Source of the DNA: Actinomycetes bacterium
GTDB lineage: Bacteria > Actinomycetota > Acidimicrobiia > Acidimicrobiales > Palsa-688
Direction of reading: 5' to 3'
DNA: 53,293 nucleotides
Assembly: GCA_021787365.1 (NCBI GenBank)
Contig: JAJYMB010000139.1
Span: forward strand, 1-53,293
A model generated the notes under the pieces. The model saw only the letters and a list, made by a program, of their open reading frames with translations. It did no database searches and had not been told where the DNA came from. Made by a program: the position numbers and the translations under genes. This document shows, in pieces, positions 26,419 to 32,744 of this stretch; position 1 is the first letter of the stretch, and each line of letters begins with the position of its first letter.

Positions 26419-26973
26419 CTACGGCTCGGCCGAGGCCTCGGGGCCAGTAACGGCGGTCATCGCCTCGGCGCCGGCGGGCTCGGCGCCGGCGGGCCCGGCG
26501 CTGGCGGGCTCCGGGCCTCTTGGACGGCCGCCTACCTGCTGGCGCCGCCCGGTCAGGAACGCCCAGAGGACCACGGCCGGCGCAGGCGGGGCGTCCGGGC
26601 CCAGCGCGAGCTGGGCGGTCACGCGCTTTACGACTTTGCGCTCCATGTAGAAGGCGAGCAGTGGCAAGAACCCCGAGCAGACCATGCCGAGGAGCTGCTC
26701 GAGCCTGAAGCGCGCCCGCCCGGCGAGGTCCAAGCAGGTGACGAGGTAGACCATGTAGAAGATCCCGTGCGCCACGCCCACGATCTCGACCACCGATGTC
26801 CAGGGCCATTTGTTGTTGCCGATGACCTGGAGGGGGATGCCGACGAAGCACAAGATGGCGAGCCCCGTCCCGACGATCAGGACCATCACGCGGTAGCGCT
26901 TCAACGCTCCCTCGAGGCCTCCGAAGGGGGCGCGCGGCTGGGAGAGGCCGGCACCTCGGTTGTGCTCGCTCAC
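26419..26973 (-). CDS. DUF3817-family membrane protein
   Basis: The 184-residue protein has three predicted helices. LKRYRVMVLIVGTGLAILCFVGIPLQ and WTSVVEIVGVAHGIFYMVYLVTCLDLA match the DUF3817 pattern common in actinobacteria. The function of the family is unknown. The last 45 residues are a P-E-P-A-S-A-G-P-A-type repeat encoded by GC-rich direct repeats (about 26470..26520). It overlaps the upstream gene by 4 bases. Confidence 0.8.
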   Translation of the reverse strand: MSEHNRGAGLSQPRAPFGGLEGALKRYRVMVLIVGTGLAILCFVGIPLQVIGNNKWPWTSVVEIVGVAHGIFYMVYLVTCLDLAGRARFRLEQLLGMVCSGFLPLLAFYMERKVVKRVTAQLALGPDAPPAPAVVLWAFLTGRRQQVGGRPRGPEPASAGPAGAEPAGAEAMTAVTGPEASAEP

Positions 26974-27443
26974 GAGATTGCCGCTCCTCTCCCCGCGTCG
27001 GGCAGCTCGCCCTCCACGTCTCCCCCCAGCGTGCCTGTGGGCAGCCCTCGGGGGTTGCTCCAGGTCTTCTTGGCCTTGCCGGCGGCGAGCGACTCGAGGT
27101 AGCGGTTGTAGGCGGAGAGCTCCGGGCTCTCGAGCGCCTCGTAACGGGCCACGGGCTGCCCTTCGGAGTCGTCCTGGTGGTAGAGCCAGGACCTGCGCCG
27201 GCCCTCGGGAGCCTGCTCACTTTGAAGCCAATGCGCGACCGGCTCGTCGTGCACCAACTGCCACCACGCGACCACGCCGAGCACGGCAAAGAACGGCCAT
27301 TCGATCGAGTAGAGGTACGAGAGCAGGTTGCCCGACAGGGCCCGGTGGACTTGCCACCAGCCGGCGGCTAGGCAGCCGGGGACAACCGTCACCAGGAGGA
27401 AGTGGAGCAAAAAGGCCCGGCGAGAAAACCAGCGCTCGCGCAT
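26970..27443 (-). CDS. Conserved membrane protein, function unknown
   Basis: The 157-residue protein has two N-terminal helices: AFLLHFLLVTVVPGCLAAGWW and FFAVLGVVAWWQLVH. A hydrophilic tail follows, including ALESPELSAYNRYLESLAAG. The N-terminal topology (R-R-A-F-L-L-H ... WQVHRALSGNLLSYLYSIEWP) is of a type commonly found beside DUF3817 genes in actinobacteria. No enzymatic motif. Coupled by a 4-base overlap to the DUF3817 gene. Confidence 0.75.
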   Translation of the reverse strand: MRERWFSRRAFLLHFLLVTVVPGCLAAGWWQVHRALSGNLLSYLYSIEWPFFAVLGVVAWWQLVHDEPVAHWLQSEQAPEGRRRSWLYHQDDSEGQPVARYEALESPELSAYNRYLESLAAGKAKKTWSNPRGLPTGTLGGDVEGELPDAGRGAAIS

Positions 27444-27508
27444 CTCAGGCCCAATCCTACGCCCGGGGGCCCGGTAGCCAGCAACGCGGTGCCCGGCGCC
27501 CGGGCTGC

Positions 27509-28915
27509 TCAGGCGGCCTTGACCGCGCTCACGAGCTTGGCGAGGGAGTCCTTGGCGTCGCCGAAGAGCATGACCGTCTTCGGGTCGTAGAACAGGTCGT
27601 TCTCGACACCCGAGAAACCAGGGCGCATGCTGCGCTTCAAGAACACCACGTGTTCGGCCTGGTCCACGTTCAAGATCGGCATGCCGTAGATGGGGCTCGA
27701 GGGGGCGTCCCGGGCGGCAGGATTGACCACGTCGTTCGCTCCGACCACCAAGGCGACGTCTGTCGTGGGCAGCTCGCCGTTGGCCTGTTCCATCTCTTCA
27801 AGTTCTTCGTAGGGGACGTTGGCTTCGGCGAGCAGCACGTTCATGTGCCCCGGCATGCGCCCGGCGACCGGGTGGATGCCATATGTCACTCTCACCCCGC
27901 GTGCCTCGAGCGCCTTGGCGAGCTCGACGATCGTTTGCTGCGCCTGTGCGACCGCCAGGCCGTAACCGGGCACCATCATCACCCTGTGCGAGTAGGCGAG
28001 CAGTGTCGCAACGTCGGTGGGGTCCCCGGAGCGGTAGCTGCGCTCGCCCCCGGCGCCGGGCCCGGCGCCGGCTGTCACCGTCGAGCCTACGGCCGCGAAC
28101 AAGATATTGGGCAACGAACGTCCCATGGCGTCGCTCATGAGCTTGGTGAGGAGGCTGCCCGACGCGCCCACCAGCGTGCCTGCGACTATCAGGACCAGGT
28201 TGTCCAGCGCGAAACCGTCGGCCGCGACGGCCAGGCCTGTGAACGCGTTGAGCAGAGATATGAGCACGGGTGTGTCCGCGCCTCCGATCGGGAGCACGAT
28301 CCCCACCCCGACCGCGAGTGCCGCAAGCGCAGTTATCAACAGCCAAATATCACGAGGGTCGGCGACAGTCGCCACGGAGGCGCCCACCACGACCACCAGC
28401 ACAATGCCGTTTGCGAACTGCTGGCCGCGGTACGTAATGGGGGTGCCTGTCATTATGCCCTGAAGCTTGGCGAAGGCAAGCATGCTTCCCGAGAAGGAGA
28501 TGCAACCGATGGCCACGCCGAAGATCACCTCGACCGCATGGGAGGGGCCGATCCCTGAAGCACCGTCGTGAAGGAACTCGACAGTTGTGACCGTCGCGGC
28601 CGCGCCACCACCGACACCGTTGAAGATGGCGACCATCTGGGGGATCGCCGTCATCTGTATGAACCGCGCCGCCGGCACCGCGACCACGGCACCAGCCACG
28701 AACGCTACGGCTATCACCCAATCGTGGCTCGCCTTTTGGGCCACCCAGGTAATGGCCGCGGCGATGACCATCCCGACTATCCCGATCCACATCCCGTAAC
28801 GGGCCTGCTTCGGGGAAGACAGCGCCTTCAGCGCAAGGATGAAGAACACCGCCGCGAGCAGGTACAGCCAAGTAAAGGTGTGAGGGCTGACCGAGACGGC
28901 CAGGTAGCTGTTCAT
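27509..28915 (-). CDS. pntB: NAD(P) transhydrogenase subunit beta
   Basis: This membrane subunit, with its NADP(H)-binding domain III, uses the proton gradient to reduce NADP+ with NADH. About nine hydrophobic helices fill the first 270 residues. The C-terminal domain has VMMVPGYGLAVAQAQQTIVELA, YGIHPVAGRMPGHMNVLLAEANVPYEEL and VALVVGANDVVNPAA, all canonical. Length 468 is normal. The ATG overlaps the pntAB stop by 4 bases. Confidence 0.96.
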   Translation of the reverse strand: MNSYLAVSVSPHTFTWLYLLAAVFFILALKALSSPKQARYGMWIGIVGMVIAAAITWVAQKASHDWVIAVAFVAGAVVAVPAARFIQMTAIPQMVAIFNGVGGGAAATVTTVEFLHDGASGIGPSHAVEVIFGVAIGCISFSGSMLAFAKLQGIMTGTPITYRGQQFANGIVLVVVVGASVATVADPRDIWLLITALAALAVGVGIVLPIGGADTPVLISLLNAFTGLAVAADGFALDNLVLIVAGTLVGASGSLLTKLMSDAMGRSLPNILFAAVGSTVTAGAGPGAGGERSYRSGDPTDVATLLAYSHRVMMVPGYGLAVAQAQQTIVELAKALEARGVRVTYGIHPVAGRMPGHMNVLLAEANVPYEELEEMEQANGELPTTDVALVVGANDVVNPAARDAPSSPIYGMPILNVDQAEHVVFLKRSMRPGFSGVENDLFYDPKTVMLFGDAKDSLAKLVSAVKAA

Positions 28916-29271
28916 CTGCCGGCTGCCTTGTCAGCGCCGGCTTTTTCGGCACCGCCCTCCTTGGCCGCACCCCCACCCGGCCGTCCGGGCTGGCGTCCTT
29001 TGAACATGCCGAGCATGCGGTCGGTAACCACAGCTCCACCGACGATGTTGCCCGTGGCGAGGAAGACCGCGACAGCGGCGAGGATGGTCTGCAACGTGCC
29101 GTGAGCGTAGCCGGCGACGACCATCGCTCCGGCGAGGATGATCCCGTGGATGGCGTTGCTGCCCGACATGAGCGGTGTGTGCAGGATCGAGGGGACCTTG
29201 GAGATCACCTCGTAACCCACGAACGCGGCCAGCACGAAAATGACCAGCAAGGTGACAGAGTCCGTGATCAC
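28912..29271 (-). CDS. pntAB: NAD(P) transhydrogenase subunit alpha, membrane part
   Basis: This short membrane subunit has three helices, VTLLVIFVLAAFVGYEVI, IHGIILAGAMVVAGYA and LAAVAVFLATGNIVGGAVVTDRML. VPSILHTPLMSGSNAIHGI is the family signature. A hydrophilic Gly/Ala/Lys tail ends the protein. Separate genes for the two alpha parts give the three-subunit form of the enzyme. Four-base overlaps on both sides couple it to pntAA and pntB. Confidence 0.95.
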   Translation of the reverse strand: MITDSVTLLVIFVLAAFVGYEVISKVPSILHTPLMSGSNAIHGIILAGAMVVAGYAHGTLQTILAAVAVFLATGNIVGGAVVTDRMLGMFKGRQPGRPGGGAAKEGGAEKAGADKAAGR

Positions 29272-30407
29272 TGCTTTTCCTCCAGGGCAGCTCGGGTGGG
29301 CTCGTGATGTACCGCGCCGGCGACGGTGACGAGGCTCTTGTCGACGATCTCGTCGGAGAAGTCCGGGGCCAGCCGTCCTTCCTTCACCAACAGGCTCACA
29401 AAAGAGCTCACATTGCGCGCGTAGAGGAGGCTCGCGTGCGTGGGCATCGAGGTTGCCAGGTCACCTGCCCCGACCACTAAGACGCCGCCATGGTCGAGCT
29501 CTTGGCCGTCCACGGTCAGCTCGCAATTGCCACCGCTCCTCGCGGCAAGGTCGACGATGACCGCCCCAGGCCTCATCGCCTCTACCATTGCCTTGCTGAC
29601 CAGCACCGGCGCGCGCCGTCCCGGCACCGCCGCAGTCGTTATCACTACGTCAGAACCCGCCACGTGAGTCGCGATCATTTCCTGCTGGCGCGCCTGGAAC
29701 TCCTCCGACTGCGCCGAAGCGTAACCGCCCTCGCCCTCTTGGGCTTCGAGAGCGAGCTCCAAGAAGGTGGCCCCGACACTTTTCACCTCTTCCTTGGCGG
29801 CGCTGCGCACGTCGTAGGCGCTCACCACTGCTCCCAACCGACGAGCCGTGGCAATAGCCTGGAGGCCGGCCACGCCCGCCCCCATGACGAGGCAACGCGC
29901 CGGCGGCACCGTCCCTGCGGCCGTCATCAGCAAGGGGAAAAACTTGCCCAGCTTGTTGGCTGCCACCAAGGCCGCCCGGTAACCGGCCACAGTGGCCTGC
30001 GACGACAGCGCGTCCATCGGTTGGGCGCGACTTGTCCGGGGGACCAATTCGAAGCTGTACGCCGTCACCTTGCGCTCCGCCAATGCCGCCACGACGTCCA
30101 GGTAAGCGGCCGGCGCCAAGAAAGAAAGCAACGACGAACCCTCTGACAACATCCCCACCTCTTCGGGGGTGGGAGGCTGCACCTTGGCAACAACGTCGGC
30201 TGAGGAATAAAGCTCTTCAGCAGTGGCTAAAATCGTTGCCCCCGAAGCCTCGTAGTCGGCGTCGAAGTAACGCGCATCGTCACCGGCCCCACGCTGCACC
30301 AGGACTTCGACGCCACCAAGGCGGGACAACTCTGACGGGACAAGCGCTACGCGCGTTTCCCCACTTCTTATTTCTTTTGGCACACCTAACTTCACGAGGG
30401 CCTCCAT
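29268..30407 (-). CDS. pntAA: NAD(P) transhydrogenase subunit alpha, NAD-binding part
   Basis: This soluble NAD(H)-binding domain I is related to alanine dehydrogenase. LGVPKEIRSGETRVALVPSE opens the protein, RTSRAQPMDALSSQATVAGYRA contains the RQD-loop region, and MGAGVAGLQAIATARRLGAVV is the Rossmann loop. The ATG at 30407 is preferred to a TTG at 30416. The first 40 bases of the gene are AT-richer than the rest. First gene of the pnt operon; the 77 bases before it separate it from lsr2. Confidence 0.95.
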   Translation of the reverse strand: MEALVKLGVPKEIRSGETRVALVPSELSRLGGVEVLVQRGAGDDARYFDADYEASGATILATAEELYSSADVVAKVQPPTPEEVGMLSEGSSLLSFLAPAAYLDVVAALAERKVTAYSFELVPRTSRAQPMDALSSQATVAGYRAALVAANKLGKFFPLLMTAAGTVPPARCLVMGAGVAGLQAIATARRLGAVVSAYDVRSAAKEEVKSVGATFLELALEAQEGEGGYASAQSEEFQARQQEMIATHVAGSDVVITTAAVPGRRAPVLVSKAMVEAMRPGAVIVDLAARSGGNCELTVDGQELDHGGVLVVGAGDLATSMPTHASLLYARNVSSFVSLLVKEGRLAPDFSDEIVDKSLVTVAGAVHHEPTRAALEEKQ

Positions 30408-30484
30408 GCCAGCCAAAAGGACCCTACACCATGACGCGCATCATGGCGTGGGCCCCTCCCACCGGGCGGCAACTAGCGGGGCTG

Positions 30485-30871
30485 TCAGCGCCGCCGGCCA
30501 CCTTTCTGGGCGGCGTCGTAGGCAGCCCTAACTTCGCCTGGTATACGCCCCCGGTCCCCGACCGCATAACCCTGGGCTCGCGCCCATTCGCGGATAGCGG
30601 CCTGAGATTCACCGCGCCCCGCTGCTGCCGGCCGCGTCGAACGCCCGCCGCGCCCTGCACCAACGGCACGGCGCCGGCCGCGCCCGCCTCGACCGACCTG
30701 ATGGCCGGCCTGGGCATAGGTCTCCAATGCGCTCTTCACTTCTTCGAGGTGCTTCTTGCAAAGGTCGAGCGTGTATGTCTTTCCGCCGTAGATGAACGAT
30801 ATCGAATCCGAGGCGCTGACTTCGCCGTCTTCCAAGTCGCAAGTAACCACTACTTGCGTGATCCGGGCCAC
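30485..30871 (-). CDS. lsr2: Lsr2-like nucleoid-associated protein
   Basis: This is an actinobacterial H-NS-like protein that bridges DNA and silences AT-rich foreign genes. The N-terminal dimerisation domain is ISFIYGGKTYTLDLCKKHLEEVKSALETYAQAG. The C-terminal DNA-binding domain has AAIREWARAQGYAVGDRGRIPGEVRAAYDAA, with the R-G-R minor-groove hook. Between them is a long Arg/Gly linker. The GTG start has AAAGGGG about 8 bases upstream. It lies between pnt and the tRNA, with about 130 non-coding bases upstream. Confidence 0.93.
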   Translation of the reverse strand: MARITQVVVTCDLEDGEVSASDSISFIYGGKTYTLDLCKKHLEEVKSALETYAQAGHQVGRGGRGRRRAVGAGRGGRSTRPAAAGRGESQAAIREWARAQGYAVGDRGRIPGEVRAAYDAAQKGGRRR

Positions 30872-31002
30872 TATTAAACCCCTTTCGGTTTGCTCTGGCC
30901 GCGCACCTGCACGCGGACATCAATACCCAGGGTACTGGACAACGCGACCAATTACAATTCCCGGTGTAACCTCGGCTCTCGCCAGTTCTAAGCCTGCCTT
31001 TG

Positions 31003-31078
31003 TGGTGGGCGCTGCGGGCCTCGGTCCCGCGACCTTCGCCTTGTAAGGGCGACGCTCTTCCAACTGAGCTAAGCGCCC
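31003..31078 (-). tRNA. tRNA-Val (anticodon UAC), with non-canonical T-loop
   Basis: The 76 bases fold as a cloverleaf. The 7-bp acceptor stem is GGGCGCT/AGCGCCC and the D-arm GCTC/GAGC encloses AGTTGGAA. The anticodon stem TCGCC/GGCGA has loop CTTACAA, the variable loop is AGGTC, and CCA is encoded. The T-stem GCGGG/CCCGC is perfect, but the T-loop is ACCGAGG rather than the near-universal TTCRANY. Positions 54 and 55 are A and C. C56 and A58 are retained. Either this is an active tRNA with an odd elbow, or it has lost function. Confidence 0.85.
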
Positions 31079-31138
31079 GAGCGCTTCATCGTAGCGCCCG
31101 AGCGCCAAGGGGCGCCCGCCTTGTCCGGGCGGCCCCTT

Positions 31139-31525
31139 TTAGGCGCTCTTCCTCTCCTCCGGCGGGCGGACGAGGGCGGCCGGCGCCGGCGCAATAGGGG
31201 CCGGCGCAATCGGGGCCGGCGCAATCGAAGTGGTCTTCCTCGGGCGTCCGCGCTTGCGCTTGAACGCGACCACCTGGCCCTCCACAAAGAGGTGGCCGCC
31301 CCAGACGCCGGCTGGCTCGCGCCGGGCGAGCGCGCCCTTTAGGCACGGGACCACCAGGTCGCAGCCCGCGCAGAGGCCCTTGGCGAACTCGATGTCCGCC
31401 ACCTCGTCCGAGAAGAAAACAGCGGTGAGCGCCCCCGAGCCGTCACGGCAGGCCGCGTCCTGCCAATCGGGCTCCTCCGGCTCACCAAAGTCGTAGTCGC
31501 TGACGTCCCAGCTATAGGCGAACAT
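31139..31525 (-). CDS. whiB7: WhiB7-type iron-sulfur transcription factor with AT-hook
   Basis: WhiB proteins bind a [4Fe-4S] cluster and the primary sigma factor. WhiB7 activates intrinsic antibiotic-resistance genes. Four cysteines are placed as in the family: AACRD, then CAGC and PCLKGAL. The turn GVWGG follows, and KRKRGRPRK is the AT-hook that sets WhiB7 apart from other WhiB proteins. A (P-A-P-I-A) repeat ends the protein. A GTG at 31531 and an ATG at 31525 are both in frame; AAAGGA sits 9 bases before the ATG. The leader contains an attenuator and an upstream ORF, listed separately. Confidence 0.9.
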   Translation of the reverse strand: MFAYSWDVSDYDFGEPEEPDWQDAACRDGSGALTAVFFSDEVADIEFAKGLCAGCDLVVPCLKGALARREPAGVWGGHLFVEGQVVAFKRKRGRPRKTTSIAPAPIAPAPIAPAPAALVRPPEERKSA

Positions 31526-31585
31526 CTTCACGGTTCCTTTCGCTTGTTCGTCGTTTCAAGTCCTGCTGCTGCGCGGCTCCTGGGG

Positions 31586-31620
31586 AAAAAAGAAAGGCCG
31601 CCGGGTGCGCCCCGGCGGCC
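31586..31620 (-). terminator. Intrinsic terminator in the whiB7 leader (attenuator candidate)
   Basis: Reading the minus strand, GGCCGCCGGG, a 5-base loop and CCCGGCGGCC form a perfect 10-bp stem followed by TTTCTTTTTT. It ends about 60 bases before the whiB7 start, so it must be overcome for whiB7 to be expressed. The T-tract is far better on the minus than on the plus strand. Early termination is known for mycobacterial and Streptomyces whiB7/wblC leaders. Confidence 0.85.
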
Positions 31621-31633
31621 TTTAGAGCCTTGC

Positions 31634-31667
31634 AGCGAGCAGGAGGTCAACTCGGTAATCGCTCGCT
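31634..31667 (-). promoter_or_regulatory. Leader hairpin spanning the upstream ORF stop codon
   Basis: AGCGAGC (31667..31661) and GCTCGCT (31640..31634) can pair across the uORF TGA (31649..31647). A ribosome at the end of the uORF would cover one arm. This could link uORF translation to the terminator fold just downstream; inference. Confidence 0.4.
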
Positions 31668-31808
31668 CTGGCTCATGGGCCGCTCAGGGTTGCAGTACCA
31701 CTTGGACATAAAGAGATCCCGGGCGGGGGCCCCAATGAGGCCGGTGGTATTGCGGTGGGTGGCTCGGGGACGCGCCACCAACAGCCTCGGTCCTTGCATG
31801 CTGCTCAC
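31647..31808 (-). CDS. Upstream ORF (53 codons) in the whiB7 leader
   Basis: The GTG at 31808 follows a strong ribosome site (AGAAGGAGG, 8 bases upstream). The reading frame runs 53 codons to TGA at 31647, stopping 27 bases before the attenuator stem. The peptide starts MSSMQGPRLL and ends with KWYCNPERPMSQSERLPS. Translation-dependent attenuation by a uORF is known for whiB7/wblC leaders elsewhere. Here the SD strength, position and stop placement suggest the same logic, with the ribosome sensing translation inhibitors. Whether the peptide sequence matters is unknown. Confidence 0.6.
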   Translation of the reverse strand: MSSMQGPRLLVARPRATHRNTTGLIGAPARDLFMSKWYCNPERPMSQSERLPS

Positions 31809-31850
31809 CGTGCTGTCCTCCTTCTGGGCGCGCTCTACTGCTACCTGACC

Positions 31851-31888
31851 ATGCCACCACGTCGCCGCGGGGAAATCAACTGATTTTT
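31851..31888 (-). promoter_or_regulatory. Candidate WhiB7-dependent promoter of whiB7
   Basis: On the minus strand AAAAAT (31888..31883) lies 3 bases before TTGATT (31879..31874). That arrangement of an AT-rich block and -35 is the known WhiB7 AT-hook target. A weak -10, TGGCAT (31856..31851), is 17 bases further on. Autoregulation is inferred. Confidence 0.55.
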
Positions 31889-32109
31889 CTCGCGTCGAAG
31901 GCCTGGCGGGCGGCCAACAGTTCGCCGGCCAGCTCCTCCAGTGCGGCGTCGGCCGCCTTGGCGAGGAGCTTCAAAAGCCGAGGGGCCGCGCTCGAGGCCC
32001 CACTAACGCTGCCTCCAGGAACGTCCGCCCGGTTGTCGGCCGAGAGCCGCCTTGTCGCACGCCTCGGGGACAGCCGTCGCAACCAGGCGGACGTTGCCTG
32101 TCGCGGCAT
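31876..32109 (-). CDS. Possible small protein with C-terminal coiled coil
   Basis: This ORF is divergent from 32129..32695. The last 35 residues (LLKLLAKAADAALEELAGEL and onward) form a convincing amphipathic helix. The first 40 residues are Arg/Ser-rich and may be non-coding. Starts at ATG 32109 or ATG 32139 are possible, the second overlapping the neighbouring start. The TGA stop overlaps the -35 of the whiB7 promoter. No homologous family is recognised, so it is listed with low confidence. Confidence 0.3.
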   Translation of the reverse strand: MPRQATSAWLRRLSPRRATRRLSADNRADVPGGSVSGASSAAPRLLKLLAKAADAALEELAGELLAARQAFDARKIS

Positions 32110-32128
32110 TACGAGTAGCTTTGTGGCA

Positions 32129-32695
32129 ATGGCCGTCATCGATGTGGCCGGGTATGTCGCCGAGCTGAAAGACCATGCCGTTGACCACGGGTTCCATGTC
32201 CACGACGAGAGGCACCTCGTCGAAACCTACTCGCTCCACCAGGCCTGGGAGGTCGACTTGCACCCCGAGGAGGCCTGCAACGGCCCGCTCGACCTCCACC
32301 TCGCCCTGGAGGTAGACCCGAGGGTGCTGCTCAGTTTCGAAGACGCCGTCGAAGAGCTGGCAGAGGGTGCTGACCCGCCCGACGATTACCACTTCCCCCT
32401 CACCTTTACCTGGGCGCTACCGCCGTTGCCTCACGGGCCCGACTTGCTCCGGCTGGCGATCGACCTGGCCGGCGTCGGCGGCGTCGACTTCCCCCTCGAG
32501 GTGTCGGCCATAGACAGCTACCCTTCGGCCACCGACCCCCCGGAACGCAAGCTCACCGTGATCGCCCACCAGAAGATTTCCCTGGCGCGGGTGCTGGCCG
32601 GCGAGGAAATGCTCTGTGAGGTTTTTGACCATGCGCTCGACGTGAGCAAGTACCTCCTACAAGCCGCACCGGAATGGCTGGGCCAGGAACACTAG
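32129..32695 (+). CDS. Conserved-looking hypothetical protein (188 aa)
   Basis: The protein is acidic (many Asp/Glu, Leu, Val) with no signal peptide or membrane helix. Segments such as HDERHLVETYSLHQAWEVDLHPEEACNGPLDLHLALEVDPR and QKISLARVLAGEEMLCEVFDHALDVSKYLLQ point to a folded alpha/beta protein. The ATG at 32129 is preferred (GTG 32123 is an alternative). Sequence upstream in the same frame is Arg/Ser-rich and unlike the rest. No family recognised. Confidence 0.65.
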   Translation: MAVIDVAGYVAELKDHAVDHGFHVHDERHLVETYSLHQAWEVDLHPEEACNGPLDLHLALEVDPRVLLSFEDAVEELAEGADPPDDYHFPLTFTWALPPLPHGPDLLRLAIDLAGVGGVDFPLEVSAIDSYPSATDPPERKLTVIAHQKISLARVLAGEEMLCEVFDHALDVSKYLLQAAPEWLGQEH

Positions 32696-32725
32696 GTTAG
32701 GGCCAAGGCCAGGGCCGCCCCGGCT

Positions 32726-32744
32726 GCCCTCAGGCCGTGAGGGC
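32726..32744. terminator. Hairpin between convergent genes 32129..32695 and the GGDEF-EAL gene
   Basis: GCCCTCA and TGAGGGC pair around a 5-base loop, overlapping the stop codon of the GGDEF-EAL gene (32730..32732). No T-run follows. It may serve as a bidirectional U-less terminator. Confidence 0.35.

Noticed and set aside
30920..31108. A 62-codon minus-strand ORF across the tRNA gene
   Set aside because: It reads through the cloverleaf of tRNA-Val; such peptides are common false genes over tRNAs.
31630..31848. A 72-codon plus-strand ORF in the whiB7 leader
   Set aside because: It has no ribosome site and is the complement of the better supported minus-strand uORF with a strong Shine-Dalgarno sequence.
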